Origin: Bacteroidia bacterium
Lineage (GTDB): Bacteria; Bacteroidota; Bacteroidia; NS11-12g; UBA955
DNA: 13,255 bases
Direction of reading: 5' to 3'
Assembly (NCBI GenBank): GCA_014376345.1
Contig: JACMRS010000276.1
Coordinates: forward strand, 1 to 13,255
Shown here: positions 13,249-13,255 of the stretch, piece after piece
How the letters are laid out: each line of letters opens with the position of its first letter
How positions within the stretch are numbered: position 1 is the stretch's first letter
Made by a program: the position numbers and the translations under genes
Notes under the pieces: generated by a model
The model's input: the letters and a program-made list of their open reading frames with translations, nothing else
Databases searched by the model: none
What the model was told of the DNA's origin: nothing

Positions 13249-13255
13249 AATTACA

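Larger units (their letters stand above)
12959..13255. other. gene-free right flank
   Basis: No credible coding sequence is seen from the udk stop to the edge. The stretch holds a GC-richer REP-like repeat (12975-13040), then very AT-rich DNA with a perfect palindrome (13131-13144) and an outward promoter (13218-13248). It reads as the upstream region of a rightward gene beyond the window. Confidence 0.6.

Overview
The window looks like a chromosomal segment of a low-GC member of the Bacteroidota. Three things point there: repeated TAnnTTTG-type -7 promoter boxes, some with a TTG/TTTG box 19-20 bases upstream; almost no Shine-Dalgarno sequences; and a secreted lamin-tail/FlgD-Ig-like protein typical of that phylum. 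No phage, integrase, transposase, tRNA, rRNA or CRISPR array is visible. Most of the content is housekeeping or efflux.

Left part (1-5582). The 3' end of apaG runs rightward into the window and converges on ridA (minus strand). ridA is divergent from a short 3-hydroxyacyl-CoA-dehydrogenase-like gene, with 32 bases between the two starts. That protein keeps the C-terminal HCDH helical domain but has lost the Rossmann glycine motif and the catalytic His and Asn, so it is probably a pseudoenzyme. Next come a large secreted multidomain protein (signal peptide, LamG-like region, two Ig-like regions alternating with two lamin-tail domains, FlgD-like C-terminus), a DUF151 'bifunctional nuclease' fused to a UVR motif, and a fold-type IV PLP enzyme (aminotransferase or 4-amino-4-deoxychorismate lyase).

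Middle (5586-12239, minus strand). This is a complete tripartite RND efflux operon, transcribed leftward: TetR-type regulator, TolC-like outer-membrane protein, lipoprotein adaptor, AcrB-like pump. It begins at a near-consensus Bacteroidota promoter with an inverted repeat over its -33 box (candidate operator). It ends at a Rho-independent terminator whose stem pairs fully only on the minus strand. Spacings are tight (a 4-base overlap, then 33 and 18 bases), so the regulator probably controls its own pump.

Right end (12347-13255). A uridine kinase gene is followed by about 300 bases without a gene. These hold a REP-like element (10-bp inverted arms around imperfect 14-15 base tandem units), an AT-rich stretch with a 14-bp perfect palindrome, and a consensus promoter firing out of the right edge.

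I do not see a clear new defence or mobile system. The points most worth a second look are the HCDH-like pseudoenzyme paired with ridA, the RND pump with two extra hydrophobic segments and Arg at the expected TM10 Lys position, the regulator start/operator architecture, and the REP-like element.
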